A stretch of DNA of 64,000 bases from Zhongshania marina (lineage in GTDB: Bacteria > Pseudomonadota > Gammaproteobacteria > Pseudomonadales > Spongiibacteraceae), in contig NZ_PQGG01000012.1 in the NCBI RefSeq assembly GCF_002915595.1, forward strand, positions 62,001-126,000, read 5' to 3'. Positions 54,139 through 63,147 of the stretch are shown piece after piece (the stretch's first letter is position 1; the number at the start of each line of letters is the position of its first letter). Below the pieces are notes generated by a model that had not been told where the DNA came from, did no database searches, and worked only from the letters and a program-made list of their open reading frames with translations. Position numbers and translations under genes: made by a program.

Positions 54139-54790
54139 GATGAAATTTATGTCCCAAATTTGGCTTAGCGGTTTTAAATCCAGCTACCTAGCAATAGTGT
54201 TTGGTGGCCTTATTAGCCTAGGTTTCAGCGTTAATCTTGCCAACGCCGCCGACACCAAAGTTCTCGTTCTTGGCGACAGCATTAGTGCAGCCTACGGTAT
54301 AGAGCAGCAACAAGGCTGGGTGTATTTATTGCAAACTGAATTGCGCGATGAGAGCGATTTCATCAATGCCAGCGTCAGCGGTGAAACCACGGCTGGCGGA
54401 CTTCAGCGCCTACCTGCGCTACTGAAAGAGCACCATCCTAATATTGTCGTCATCGAACTCGGCGGCAATGATGGCCTGCGCGGCTACCCGATACTCAGCA
54501 TACGTAAAAACCTGCAGGAGCTGATCACCCTCAGCATTGATGCAGGCGCCGAAGTACTCCTGCTTGGCATGAAAATACCGCCCAACTACGGCAAGCGCTA
54601 TACCGAGGCCTTTGAGCAAAATTACACCCAACTTGCCAAGCAGAATGCCGTACCTTTAGTCCCATTCTTGCTAAGCTCAGTGGCGGGCGTACCCAAGCTG
54701 ATGCAAAGCGACGGTATTCATCCCACCGCAGATGCACAGCCATTGATAGTACAGAACGTATTACCCGCACTGCGAGAAATGCTGGATTAA
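54137..54790 (+). CDS. tesA: periplasmic esterase/lysophospholipase TesA
   Basis: An SGNH-fold hydrolase (thioesterase I / lysophospholipase L1). A signal peptide (YLAIVFGGLISLGFSVNLANA) is followed by VLVLGDSISAAYGI, the Ser block, then GGNDGLRG with the Asn and Gly, and DGIHPTADAQ with the Asp-His pair. The start lies at ATG 54137, 54140 or 54149; none has a clear ribosome site. The frame extends left to 53927, but that part is antisense to ybbA and is excluded. It is divergent from ybbA. Confidence 0.92.
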   Translation: MMKFMSQIWLSGFKSSYLAIVFGGLISLGFSVNLANAADTKVLVLGDSISAAYGIEQQQGWVYLLQTELRDESDFINASVSGETTAGGLQRLPALLKEHHPNIVVIELGGNDGLRGYPILSIRKNLQELITLSIDAGAEVLLLGMKIPPNYGKRYTEAFEQNYTQLAKQNAVPLVPFLLSSVAGVPKLMQSDGIHPTADAQPLIVQNVLPALREMLD

Positions 54791-54824
54791 GTTTTTGTAA
54801 GCTAATTCACAAGCGAGTTATTCA

Positions 54825-55283
54825 ATGCCAGCCCTTGCCCCATCAGCCTTCGTAGAAGCTACAGATAAAGTGATTTTGTTCGACGGCGTCTGCAAACTCT
54901 GCCACGGCTGGAGTCGTTTTATTATTCATTTTGATAAAGCCAAGCAGTTTAAACTGGCCACAGTGCAATCTGCGGCGGGTGCGGCCATTATGGATCACTA
55001 CCAATTACAACCTAGCGCCAATGCCAAAGACACATTCGACACCATGTATTATATTCAGGGCGGCCGCGTCTATGAGAAAAGTAGCGCCTTCCTTCAAATA
55101 ATGGCGACCATGCCCTACCCGTGGCGGCTAACGAGTATATTTAAGGTTATTCCCACACGCTTTCGCGACGGTGTTTATGATTTTATCGCATCTAATCGCT
55201 ACAAAATCTTCGGCAAGTACCCTCAGTGTGTCATGCCAACCCCCGATCACGAACAACGCTTTTTATCTTTTGAAAAAGACTGA
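54825..55283 (+). CDS. DCC-family (DUF393) thiol-disulfide-like protein
   Basis: A 152-residue protein of the DCC family, with the motif LFDGVCKLCHGW (Asp and two Cys near residues 19-26) that names the family. YYIQGGRVYEKSSAFLQIMATMPYPW and FRDGVYDFIASNRYKIFGKY are further conserved segments. The paired cysteines suggest thioredoxin-like redox chemistry, unproven in most members. It follows tesA by 34 bp on the same strand. Confidence 0.88.
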   Translation: MPALAPSAFVEATDKVILFDGVCKLCHGWSRFIIHFDKAKQFKLATVQSAAGAAIMDHYQLQPSANAKDTFDTMYYIQGGRVYEKSSAFLQIMATMPYPWRLTSIFKVIPTRFRDGVYDFIASNRYKIFGKYPQCVMPTPDHEQRFLSFEKD

Positions 55284-55302
55284 AGCGCTTAAACATTAGC
55301 AT

Positions 55303-56667
55303 TCACACTAATTTTGATGGATCTAACAAGGCACTCAATTCCTCTCGACTTAAATCCGTCATTTCTTCGGCCACATCAATAACAGCCCGTTGCTCAAGGT
55401 AAGCTTTTTTAGCGATCTCTGCCGCAGCCAAATAGCCGATAACGGGATTTAAGGCTGTCACCAAAATTGGATTTTTAGCAAGGCTCGCCGCCAACACCGC
55501 GTCATTAACGTCAAAGTTAGCAATTGCCTGATCCGCCAAAGCGCGACAGGCATTACTCATCAGACTAATACTCTGCAATAAATTGTAGGCGATAACTGGC
55601 AGCATAACATTGAGCTGAAAATTACCGGACTGCCCCGCCACGGTAATACAAGCATCGTTGCCAATCACTTGGGCACAGGCCATGGCAACCGCCTCAGGAA
55701 TAACCGGGTTCACTTTTCCCGGCATAATACTGCTGCCTGGCTGCAGGGCTTGGAGACTGATTTCACCCAAGCCCGCCAGTGGTCCACTATTCATCCAGCG
55801 CAAATCATTGCTGATTTTCATTAAGGCAACCGCAAGCGTTTTAAGCTGCCCCGATACCGCGACCGCCGTATCTTGAGACGACAGCGCTTCAAATAATGAG
55901 TAATTTGGTTTAAAGCTCAGGCCAGTGTCGATGCTAATCGCCGCGCAAAACTTTTCGGCAAACAGGTCTGGCGCATTAACCCCTGTACCAACAGCGGTTC
56001 CACCCTGTGCGAGTTGACATAGGTATTTTTGAGAGTCACTTAGTCGCCTGCCGGCTTTGTGTACCTGCTCCGCCCACGCCGACAATTCCTGCCCCAGCGT
56101 AAGTGGCATGGCATCCATCAAATGAGTACGACCCGTTTTAATAATACTATTTAAGCTGCGCGCCTTAAGGCGAATAACCGATTCCAAGTGCTCAATGGCT
56201 GGCAGCAAATCCCTATGCATCGCCAATGCTGCGCTAATATGTATGGCGGTGGGAATAACGTCGTTGCTGCTCTGACTCATATTTATATGGTCGTTCGCAC
56301 TCACCTCTAAACGGGACTGCTCCGCCGCCAAATGCGCTAACACCTCGTTAACATTCATATTGGTGCTAGTACCAGAACCGGTTTGAAAAACATCGAGGGG
56401 GAACTGATCTCGGCATTCTCCTGCCAGCAACTGATCAGCCGCACTGGTAATGGCGTGAAATAGCGGTTCAGATAATAACTCTTCCTCTCGATTCACCATT
56501 GCCACGCAGCGTTTAATTCTAACGATGGCGTCTATAAACTGCTCGGGGAATCGCAGATCACTAATCGCAAAATTCTCTTTTGCGCGCTGGGTTTGCGCGC
56601 CGTATTTGGCAGTTGAAGGCACACGCACCTCGCCCATACTGTCGCGCTCTACTCGGTAGTCAGTCAT
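55303..56667 (-). CDS. fumC: fumarate hydratase class II
   Basis: FumC interconverts fumarate and malate in the TCA cycle; the class II enzyme is iron-free and stable to oxidants. From the ATG at 56667, preceded by CGGAGG, it has 454 residues. The signature GSSIMPGKVNPV (near residue 315) is present, with SGSGTSTNMNVNEVLAH and GRTHLMDAMPLTLGQELSAW as substrate-binding blocks. The frame opens earlier at 56778. It is divergent from bioA. Confidence 0.93.
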   Translation of the reverse strand: MTDYRVERDSMGEVRVPSTAKYGAQTQRAKENFAISDLRFPEQFIDAIVRIKRCVAMVNREEELLSEPLFHAITSAADQLLAGECRDQFPLDVFQTGSGTSTNMNVNEVLAHLAAEQSRLEVSANDHINMSQSSNDVIPTAIHISAALAMHRDLLPAIEHLESVIRLKARSLNSIIKTGRTHLMDAMPLTLGQELSAWAEQVHKAGRRLSDSQKYLCQLAQGGTAVGTGVNAPDLFAEKFCAAISIDTGLSFKPNYSLFEALSSQDTAVAVSGQLKTLAVALMKISNDLRWMNSGPLAGLGEISLQALQPGSSIMPGKVNPVIPEAVAMACAQVIGNDACITVAGQSGNFQLNVMLPVIAYNLLQSISLMSNACRALADQAIANFDVNDAVLAASLAKNPILVTALNPVIGYLAAAEIAKKAYLEQRAVIDVAEEMTDLSREELSALLDPSKLV

Positions 56668-56868
56668 CACAGTTCCTCCGCTCAAGCCATATGGGGGTAT
56701 TTTGCTCTTCAATAGTGACACTTTTCCATGCGCTCTGTTCGCATAACTGGCGCACTTTGAGGTTATTGAATTTTCCATCTCACGCGCTCGTCTACTACAA
56801 GACTATATGCGCCCTCGTGTTATCACCCCTAAATGCTTAAAATGGCGCATATTCACAGGGAGATAACA

Positions 56869-58170
56869 ATGACTGACTACCACAATGCCAGCACCGAACA
56901 ATGGCTTCAATGGGACAAGGATCATATCTGGCACCCGTACTCATCGATGCTAACGCCCGCAAAAATGGTACCGGTAATTTCCGCAAAAGGCATCAGGCTC
57001 ACACTGGCAGATGGCAAGGAGCTTATTGACGGCATGTCATCTTGGTGGTCTGCCATCCACGGCTACAACCACCCCTCGCTCAATGCCGCAGCCAACGCGC
57101 AGCTAAGCGATATGTCCCATGTCATGTTTGGCGGCATTACCCACCCCGCCGCCGCCGCACTGGGTAAACGTCTGGTAGATCTCACACCAGCGGAATTATC
57201 AAAGGTATTTATCTCAGACTCTGGTTCGGTTGCAGTAGAAGTCGCCATCAAAATGGCCCTGCAATATTGGTATTCCATCGGCAATCAAAACAAAACACGC
57301 CTGCTAGCCCTGCGGAATGGGTATCACGGCGATACCTTTGGTGCGATGGCAACCTGCGACCCCGTCACCGGTATGCATCATTTATTTACTAAAGTATTAC
57401 CCGCGCATTTATTTGCCGACGCCCCTCGCACCGCGTTTGGCGAATCAGCGAGCGACGATGACATGGCGCAAATCACCGATTTGCTTGAACAGCACCACGG
57501 TGAGCTAGCCGCAGTTATCGTCGAACCGATAGTGCAAGGCGCTGGCGGCATGCGCTTTTACAGCGGCGATTACCTTCGCAAGCTGCGCACACTGTGCGAC
57601 AAATTCGATGTATTGTTGATCCACGACGAAATCGCAACCGGCTTCGGCCGCACCGGAAAATTATTCGCCTGCGAACATGCCAATATCAGCCCCGACATCA
57701 TGTGTGTTGGCAAGGCCCTCACTGGGGGATATTTGTCTTTAGCGGCAACCCTGTGCAGTGACCGCATTGCCGATGGCATTTGTAATGGCGAAGCTGGGGT
57801 ATTTATGCACGGCCCTACGTTTATGGGAAACCCCCTTGCATGCAGTATCGCCAATGCCAGCATCGACCTGTTACTAGCCGATGATTGGCAAAGCAATATT
57901 CAAAGAATAGAGCGCATTCTGAAGAAGGAACTCGCTGCGGCATCGCCACTAAAATCAGTAACCGAGGTTCGCTGCCTTGGCGCAATTGGCGTAATTGAAC
58001 TAAAAGATAATGTCGACATGGCCAGCATTCAAGCCCGCTTTATTGCTAAAGGTATTTGGATGCGGCCCTTTGGCAAACTGGTTTACACCATGCCTCCCTA
58101 CATTATTAGCGACGACGATCTCGTGTATCTCTGCCAACAGATCGTGGCGGCGGTTGCTGAAGAGGAATAG
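56869..58170 (+). CDS. bioA: adenosylmethionine-8-amino-7-oxononanoate aminotransferase
   Basis: BioA makes 7,8-diaminopelargonate, the antepenultimate step of biotin synthesis, using S-adenosylmethionine as amino donor. From the ATG at 56869 (GGGAG upstream) it has 433 residues. WHPYSSM near the N-terminus is a BioA mark, the PLP lysine is in VGKALTGGYL and LLIHDEIATGFGRTGKLFACEH is the class III block. Other bio genes are not in the window. No BirA operator was recognised in the 200-bp gap to fumC. The Kv-type channel gene follows by 6 bp. Confidence 0.94.
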   Translation: MTDYHNASTEQWLQWDKDHIWHPYSSMLTPAKMVPVISAKGIRLTLADGKELIDGMSSWWSAIHGYNHPSLNAAANAQLSDMSHVMFGGITHPAAAALGKRLVDLTPAELSKVFISDSGSVAVEVAIKMALQYWYSIGNQNKTRLLALRNGYHGDTFGAMATCDPVTGMHHLFTKVLPAHLFADAPRTAFGESASDDDMAQITDLLEQHHGELAAVIVEPIVQGAGGMRFYSGDYLRKLRTLCDKFDVLLIHDEIATGFGRTGKLFACEHANISPDIMCVGKALTGGYLSLAATLCSDRIADGICNGEAGVFMHGPTFMGNPLACSIANASIDLLLADDWQSNIQRIERILKKELAAASPLKSVTEVRCLGAIGVIELKDNVDMASIQARFIAKGIWMRPFGKLVYTMPPYIISDDDLVYLCQQIVAAVAEEE

Positions 58171-58176
58171 CCTTAC

Positions 58177-58995
58177 ATGGCCCAAGCAAACTTAAAAGCA
58201 ACGCTCCACAAAGTCATATTCGGCACTGAACCCGGTGCCGGCCGGAATTTTGATATTTTTCTAATTATCATCATTCTTAGCAGTGTCGCGGCCCTGTTTA
58301 TAGATTCGATCGCCACCGTACACCAGCGATATGGCGACTATCTCTTTGCGGCGGAAGTACTATTTACCGTGCTATTCACGCTGGAGTATATCGCCCGGAT
58401 TTATTGCTCGCCCAATCGCCGCGCCTATATTTTTAGCTTTTATGGACTGGTCGATCTGCTCGCCACCATTCCAACCTATCTGTCTATATTTATTCCCGGC
58501 GCTCAACATCTATTAGTAATACGTATATTTAGGGTACTGCGCGTATTTAGAGTATTTAAATTATTTCATTATATGAGCGAAGCAAACGTCCTCGTCCGCT
58601 CCCTCGTTTCTTCACGAAGAAAAATATCTGTATTTTTAGTGTCAGTACTCACGCTCATCGTGGTCTTTGGCGCACTGATGTATTTAATTGAAGGGCCTCA
58701 AAACGGTTTTACCAGCCTGCCCCGCAGCATGTACTGGGCCATTGTAACGGTCACCACGGTCGGCTATGGCGACATCACCCCACGCACCCCGCTAGGACAA
58801 TTTATTGCCGCTATGGCAATGATCACCAGCTACGCCATTATCGCAATACCGACAGGTATACTCAGCGCAGAACTGATTCAAGAAAGCCAGCGCAGCATCA
58901 ACAATCGGCAATGTGACAGCTGTAAAAAATTGGGGCATGAAAAAGAATCGAAGTACTGCCGTCACTGCGGAGAAAAACTTCTTCCCCCACAGTAG
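58177..58995 (+). CDS. voltage-gated potassium channel with C-terminal zinc ribbon
   Basis: A 272-residue Kv-type channel with six helices. S4 carries regularly spaced arginines at 116, 119, 122 and 125 (VIRIFRVLRVFRVFKLF). The pore has the selectivity filter TTVGYGD (193-199). After S6 the cytoplasmic tail has CDSC (246-249) and CRHC (261-264), a compact four-cysteine zinc ribbon. The start lies 6 bp after bioA, so the gene can be read from the same transcript. The zinc ribbon is an unusual addition to a small bacterial Kv protein. Confidence 0.88.
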   Translation: MAQANLKATLHKVIFGTEPGAGRNFDIFLIIIILSSVAALFIDSIATVHQRYGDYLFAAEVLFTVLFTLEYIARIYCSPNRRAYIFSFYGLVDLLATIPTYLSIFIPGAQHLLVIRIFRVLRVFRVFKLFHYMSEANVLVRSLVSSRRKISVFLVSVLTLIVVFGALMYLIEGPQNGFTSLPRSMYWAIVTVTTVGYGDITPRTPLGQFIAAMAMITSYAIIAIPTGILSAELIQESQRSINNRQCDSCKKLGHEKESKYCRHCGEKLLPPQ

Positions 58996-59120
58996 ACAGT
59001 TAAGCCATCAAAGTTCAAAGGCCACTATGAATTCGATACGAACTTGTGGTCTGGATTTAAATAAAGGAAAAACACAAGAAAGCCCAAGCCGGGGAATACA
59101 ATAATGTAGTGTTAAATTCA

Positions 59121-60185
59121 CTAACGGTGGCTTTCGCGCTCCTGTTGCCGATATTCACCAGGCGTGGTGCCAGTCCATTTTTTAAAACAGCGGTGGAATG
59201 CGGAGGGGTCGGTAAAGCCCATCAAAGCCGCGACAGCATTAATGGATAATTCAGAATTTCCTAAATAGGCCATCGCGGCGTCGCGGCGACACTCGTCTTT
59301 AAGCTGCTGGAACGTCGTTCCTTCCTTTTTTAAGCGGCGACGCAATGTCGGCGCTGACATATTCAATGCGTCGGTTATACGTTCAAAGCTCGGAAAGCCC
59401 TGAGAGAAGTCGTGGCCGATCATCGCTCTAACCCGCGCAACTAAACTACCGTCGTCACGGCTACCACTCATCACCATCAAGGGGTAAGGTGCCGCCCGCA
59501 AAAACTCTTTTAGCGTTCTTTCATTGTGCACTAAGGGATAGGATAAATAGCGGGTGTCAAAAACAAACTCATCACGCAGCTGTCCGTAATACACGGGACA
59601 GGAGAACAACTGCTGATATTTTTCAACGCGGCCTTTACCAGATGGCGCTTGCCCTGCAAATCGAACTTCCTTTAGCTCTATATTGCTGCCAACCAACCAG
59701 CAGAAGAATCGGTGCCAAATCGACAGGCCATATAGGTCAGCCATATCCACCTTATCGCCGGCAAATCCTTTTTTTATACTGCCGTAGCCAACGATGGCGT
59801 TGTCTTTACGGGTGTCTAAATAAATTTGCGCATCAGCATCGTAAAAGGTGCGAAAGAATTCACAGGCCCGTTTAATTGCTTTGTCCAAATTTTCGCAACC
59901 AATAATGCAATAACACATCATACGAAACGCGCCTGGGGTCACGCTTTTACCAAGCATTAAACCAAAAGCTTCGTCCTGCAATAAGCTCATAACCTGCTGA
60001 TACAACTTTGTGTATTGCATCGCGGAAATACTGGCCTGATAGCCAGCCGATCGACTATTCAGCGGATTAAAGCCAATCCCAGCGACGCTTAATATTCCGC
60101 TGTGATCGTAGCCTCGCTCTGCAGCCAAATTAAGCAGCGAGCGTGCAAATTTGGTCGGCACAGATTCTAAATCGATATTACTCAG
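59121..60185 (-). CDS. AraC-family regulator (OruR/arabinose-binding-like N-terminus)
   Basis: An AraC/XylS regulator of about 354 residues. The C-terminal double helix-turn-helix holds MSAPTLRRRLKKEGTTFQQLKDECRRDAA and AVAALMGFTDPSAFHRCFKKWTGTTPGEYR. The N-terminal half matches the arabinose-binding-like domain common in regulators of lipid or amine catabolism. The ATG-type start is uncertain. A GTG at 60161 has no ribosome site, whereas an in-frame CTG at 60185 follows CGGAG by 7 bases and restores the common LSNIDLESVPTKF opening. The effector is unknown. Confidence 0.85.
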   Translation of the reverse strand: MSNIDLESVPTKFARSLLNLAAERGYDHSGILSVAGIGFNPLNSRSAGYQASISAMQYTKLYQQVMSLLQDEAFGLMLGKSVTPGAFRMMCYCIIGCENLDKAIKRACEFFRTFYDADAQIYLDTRKDNAIVGYGSIKKGFAGDKVDMADLYGLSIWHRFFCWLVGSNIELKEVRFAGQAPSGKGRVEKYQQLFSCPVYYGQLRDEFVFDTRYLSYPLVHNERTLKEFLRAAPYPLMVMSGSRDDGSLVARVRAMIGHDFSQGFPSFERITDALNMSAPTLRRRLKKEGTTFQQLKDECRRDAAMAYLGNSELSINAVAALMGFTDPSAFHRCFKKWTGTTPGEYRQQERESHR

Positions 60186-60314
60186 TGTATTTCTCCGATA
60201 CCTGTCAATTTAACATTCGTATCTTAGCACCTGCTTTTGCGCCTGCGGTAGCGCATCCTAGGATAGCCCTTTAACAAGTTGAATAGAACGAATAAGCTAG
60301 CCATAATCAGCACT

Positions 60315-60926
60315 ATGACTGATATTCGCTTTGATCTCATTATGACCGGCAATCTCGCATCTGGTGTATCGCGGGAGGTCGCCATAAATAAACTTGCTGC
60401 GCTATTCAAACGCCCACCGGAACAGGTCGGAAATTTGCTTAGCGGTAAAGCCAGTCGTATTCGCAAAAACCTCACTCAAGCAGAGCTACAACGCTATCGG
60501 GATGCCTTTAACAACATTGGCGTCATCACCAAGGTCTTGCCGTCTGCTACCGAGACAAGCAGTCCTGAAAGCAAGGACGCGCATTCTAGTACTTTATCGC
60601 TGTGCCCTAATGGTACGCCGGTGTTAAGTGACGCAGAGCGCCAACACCCTCCTATCTCTGCACCCGACACCGATCATCTAAGTATTGCGGATGTCGGCCA
60701 AACCTTGAGTGATGAACAAGCCTCGCCACCACTCCCCGCCCCCGACATTGACCACATCAAGCTTGCTCCCGCCGGAGACGAATTATTATCGCCACCTAGG
60801 TCAAGACCCGTGATTTCGCCGCAGACCAGCCATTTAAGTCTTTGCGGTGTGGGAACGCCGCTATTAGATTCAAAGCCAGAAATTAAGTGTCGGCCACCCA
60901 AAACCGACCATTTAGAACTACAGTGA
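60315..60926 (+). CDS. protein with repeated His-Leu-Ser-Leu motif
   Basis: A 203-residue protein in two parts. The N-terminal 80 residues (FDLIMTGNLASGVSREVAIN, then LFKRPPEQVGNLLSGKASRIRK) resemble the small domain seen at the N-termini of RDD or TM2-type proteins. The rest contains about five spaced copies of a motif like P-D-T-x-H-L-S-L-x-x-x-G-x-x-L: SSTLSLCPNGTPVL, TDHLSIADVGQTL, IDHIKLAPAGDEL, TSHLSLCGVGTPL and the final TDHLELQ. I cannot name a function. It is not membrane spanning. The ATG at 60315 is chosen over a TTG at 60279. It is convergent with the histidine kinase, 3 bp apart. Confidence 0.68.
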   Translation: MTDIRFDLIMTGNLASGVSREVAINKLAALFKRPPEQVGNLLSGKASRIRKNLTQAELQRYRDAFNNIGVITKVLPSATETSSPESKDAHSSTLSLCPNGTPVLSDAERQHPPISAPDTDHLSIADVGQTLSDEQASPPLPAPDIDHIKLAPAGDELLSPPRSRPVISPQTSHLSLCGVGTPLLDSKPEIKCRPPKTDHLELQ

Positions 60927-60929
60927 CGC

Positions 60930-62309
60930 TCAGTTCCCCCTAGGAAACCGCAATACCATTCGCAAACCCGGATTATTATCTTTTAATTCAATATAGCCAT
61001 CATGCAAGCGCACGACAGCCTGCACCAAACTTAAACCCAGGCCATTACCAGGGTGACGACTGCGGCTGTGCTCGACACGGAAAAAGCGCTGAAAAACCCT
61101 TTCGCGATCATCTTCAGGAATCCCGATACCGCTATCAGCGACTTCTATACGCACCACACCACCTTCAACAGCCAGATTGACCTGCACCCGACCACCCTCG
61201 GGGGTGTACTTGATGGCGTTGTCGACCAAATTCGCCACTGCCTGAAACAGTAAATTGCGATCACCGTGAAAGCTGCCCACCTTTGCCAAGCCAGTGTGAA
61301 AAGTCTGTTCCTTTTCTGCGGCGAGGGGCTCATAAAGTTCGATCACATCTGACACTAACGTGCACAAATCAACTTCTGCAAAGCCAGAGCGACGATGCCC
61401 TGTTTCGACCTGCGCAATACGTAGCAATGCGCTAAAGGTGCCCAGTAAGCCATCTGCCTCATCAATTAACTGCTCCAATTGCTCGCGATTAGCATCGTCT
61501 TCGCAATTGTCGTGCAGATCACTGAGCTTATTTCTAAGGCGGGTCAACGGTGTTCGCAGATCGTGGGCAATATTGTCCGACACCTGCCGAACGCCGGTCA
61601 TTAAGGCCTCTATGCGATCCAACATTTGGTTCACACTCTCTGACAAACGCAGAAAGTCACCACTACTCGACTTGGTTTCAATACGTTCCGACAAGTCACC
61701 GGTCATAATACGCCGCAGAGTGACATTAATATGCTCAACTCGCCGCAGACTCAGTGCAGCAACAATGGCGCCACCAATGGTGCCAAGCAGTATGGTGGCG
61801 ACCATACTGCGGGTTAAGGCACCGCCCACTAATTTCGTACTGTTTAAAACATCGGCGTAATGCCGAGCTACCAGCACGTGTTCGCCACCGGCTAACTGCC
61901 GCGATCGCGCTACAAACTCAGTGCCAATCGAGTCTGGTACATTCGTTAGGGACTCAAAACTAAAACCAAGCCAACCATCTCGATATTCTTCACTGTCTGG
62001 CCACTGATCGAGATTACCGGCAATTTTATTTAGGTTTTCATCACCTACAAAATAGAAGAAGCGAATCAATCGATCTGGGCCGCTATGCGTTTTTACAAAT
62101 TCATCAACTGCCGCCTCACCCCCGCGCTCATAAGCCTCGCTTAAATCAGACAGCTCGCTTTTAACAGAGTGATGCACTTCGGCAAAAAAGTCGTAGGCGA
62201 TAAACGCATAAATCAGCGCCAGTACCATAAACACGGCCACGCTAAGCCATGCAACGTAACTGACCAAAAACCGAAAAGTGAAGCTGGTGAAAATTTTACT
62301 GAGAATCAT
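60930..62309 (-). CDS. two-component sensor histidine kinase
   Basis: A 459-residue inner membrane kinase of the EnvZ/OmpB class. Two transmembrane helices (about residues 14-38 and 165-190) flank a periplasmic sensor. A HAMP domain follows (LRRVEHINVTLRRIMTGDLSERI). The H-box is DNIAHDLRTPLTRLR with the phospho-His near 244. The ATPase has NLVDNAIKYTPEGG (N), DSGIGIPEDDRERVFQRFFR (G1/F) and GNGLGLSLVQAV (G2). The response regulator gene upstream overlaps by 14 bp, so they form one operon. Signal unknown. Confidence 0.92.
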   Translation of the reverse strand: MILSKIFTSFTFRFLVSYVAWLSVAVFMVLALIYAFIAYDFFAEVHHSVKSELSDLSEAYERGGEAAVDEFVKTHSGPDRLIRFFYFVGDENLNKIAGNLDQWPDSEEYRDGWLGFSFESLTNVPDSIGTEFVARSRQLAGGEHVLVARHYADVLNSTKLVGGALTRSMVATILLGTIGGAIVAALSLRRVEHINVTLRRIMTGDLSERIETKSSSGDFLRLSESVNQMLDRIEALMTGVRQVSDNIAHDLRTPLTRLRNKLSDLHDNCEDDANREQLEQLIDEADGLLGTFSALLRIAQVETGHRRSGFAEVDLCTLVSDVIELYEPLAAEKEQTFHTGLAKVGSFHGDRNLLFQAVANLVDNAIKYTPEGGRVQVNLAVEGGVVRIEVADSGIGIPEDDRERVFQRFFRVEHSRSRHPGNGLGLSLVQAVVRLHDGYIELKDNNPGLRMVLRFPRGN

Positions 62310-62973
62310 CCAACATATATCCAGCGCCGCGAACGGTGTTCAGCAGAGGTTTATCGAAGCCCTTGTCGATTTTCTGACGCAAACGACTGATGTGTACATC
62401 TATGACGTTAGTTTGTGGATCAAAATGATAGTCCCACACGTTCTCTAGCAACATCGTGCGGGTAACAACCTGACCAGCGTGACGCATCAGATACTCTAGC
62501 AATTTGTACTCTCTGGGCTGCAGATTAAAAGGCTGCCCCGCTCGGGTAACCTTGTGGGCAAGCAAATCCATTTCAAGATCGGCAACCTTCAAGCGAGTAA
62601 CCGCAGAGCCAGCTTCTTGGCGCCGCAATATAACCTCAATACGGGCAAGCAACTCGGCAAAGGCAAAGGGCTTAACAAGATAATCGTCGCCACCCGCCTT
62701 TAAACCTTTAACCCTGTCATCCACTTCACCCAATGCGCTCAAGATCAGGGCCGGCGTACTGTCATTTGAGGCCCGCAGAGTTTGAATAATAGTCAAACCG
62801 TCCACATGGGGCAGCATGCGATCAACAATCAATGCATCGTACTGTTCGGTGGTCGCCTTAACCAAGCCTGTTTTACCGTCGGCGGCATGCTCGACTTGGT
62901 AGCCGCTTTCACGCAAGCCCTTTACGATATATTCCGCTACGCTCGCATCATCTTCTATCAATAAGACCCGCAT
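62296..62973 (-). CDS. OmpR-family response regulator
   Basis: A 225-residue regulator with a receiver domain (acid pair EDD at 8-10, phospho-Asp in ALIVDRML near 51, Lys in YLVKPFAFAELLARI near 101) and a C-terminal winged helix (PREYKLLEYLMRHAGQVVTRTMLLENVWDYHFDPQTNVIDVHISRLRQKID). The kinase gene overlaps it downstream. The promoter is in the gap shared with the exported-protein gene at 63148. Confidence 0.93.
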   Translation of the reverse strand: MRVLLIEDDASVAEYIVKGLRESGYQVEHAADGKTGLVKATTEQYDALIVDRMLPHVDGLTIIQTLRASNDSTPALILSALGEVDDRVKGLKAGGDDYLVKPFAFAELLARIEVILRRQEAGSAVTRLKVADLEMDLLAHKVTRAGQPFNLQPREYKLLEYLMRHAGQVVTRTMLLENVWDYHFDPQTNVIDVHISRLRQKIDKGFDKPLLNTVRGAGYMLDDSQ

Positions 62974-63080
62974 CTACACTAATCCCTTCCGCTTTTATTA
63001 TAGTTTCGCCACTTTTGCCTTCCAAAGCGAAACCCCCATCGATGAAAGACCTAAGTTGGTGAGGTACATCTACTTATTCA

Positions 63081-63093
63081 CCCATAGTATGGG
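63081..63093. promoter_or_regulatory. 13-bp palindrome in the divergent promoter region
   Basis: CCCATA-G-TATGGG is a perfect palindrome between the response regulator and the exported-protein gene, about 55 bp upstream of the latter. It is a candidate operator for one of them. No second copy was seen nearby. Confidence 0.3.
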
Positions 63094-63147
63094 GGCGCGT
63101 ACACTTTTTTCCAACAGCTTCAGCTCCAGCAAGGGAGACTAGCAGCA

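Noticed and set aside
56668-56868. BirA operator between fumC and bioA
   Set aside because: No match to the usual TTGTAAACC-spacer-GGTTTACAA pattern was found in the gap.
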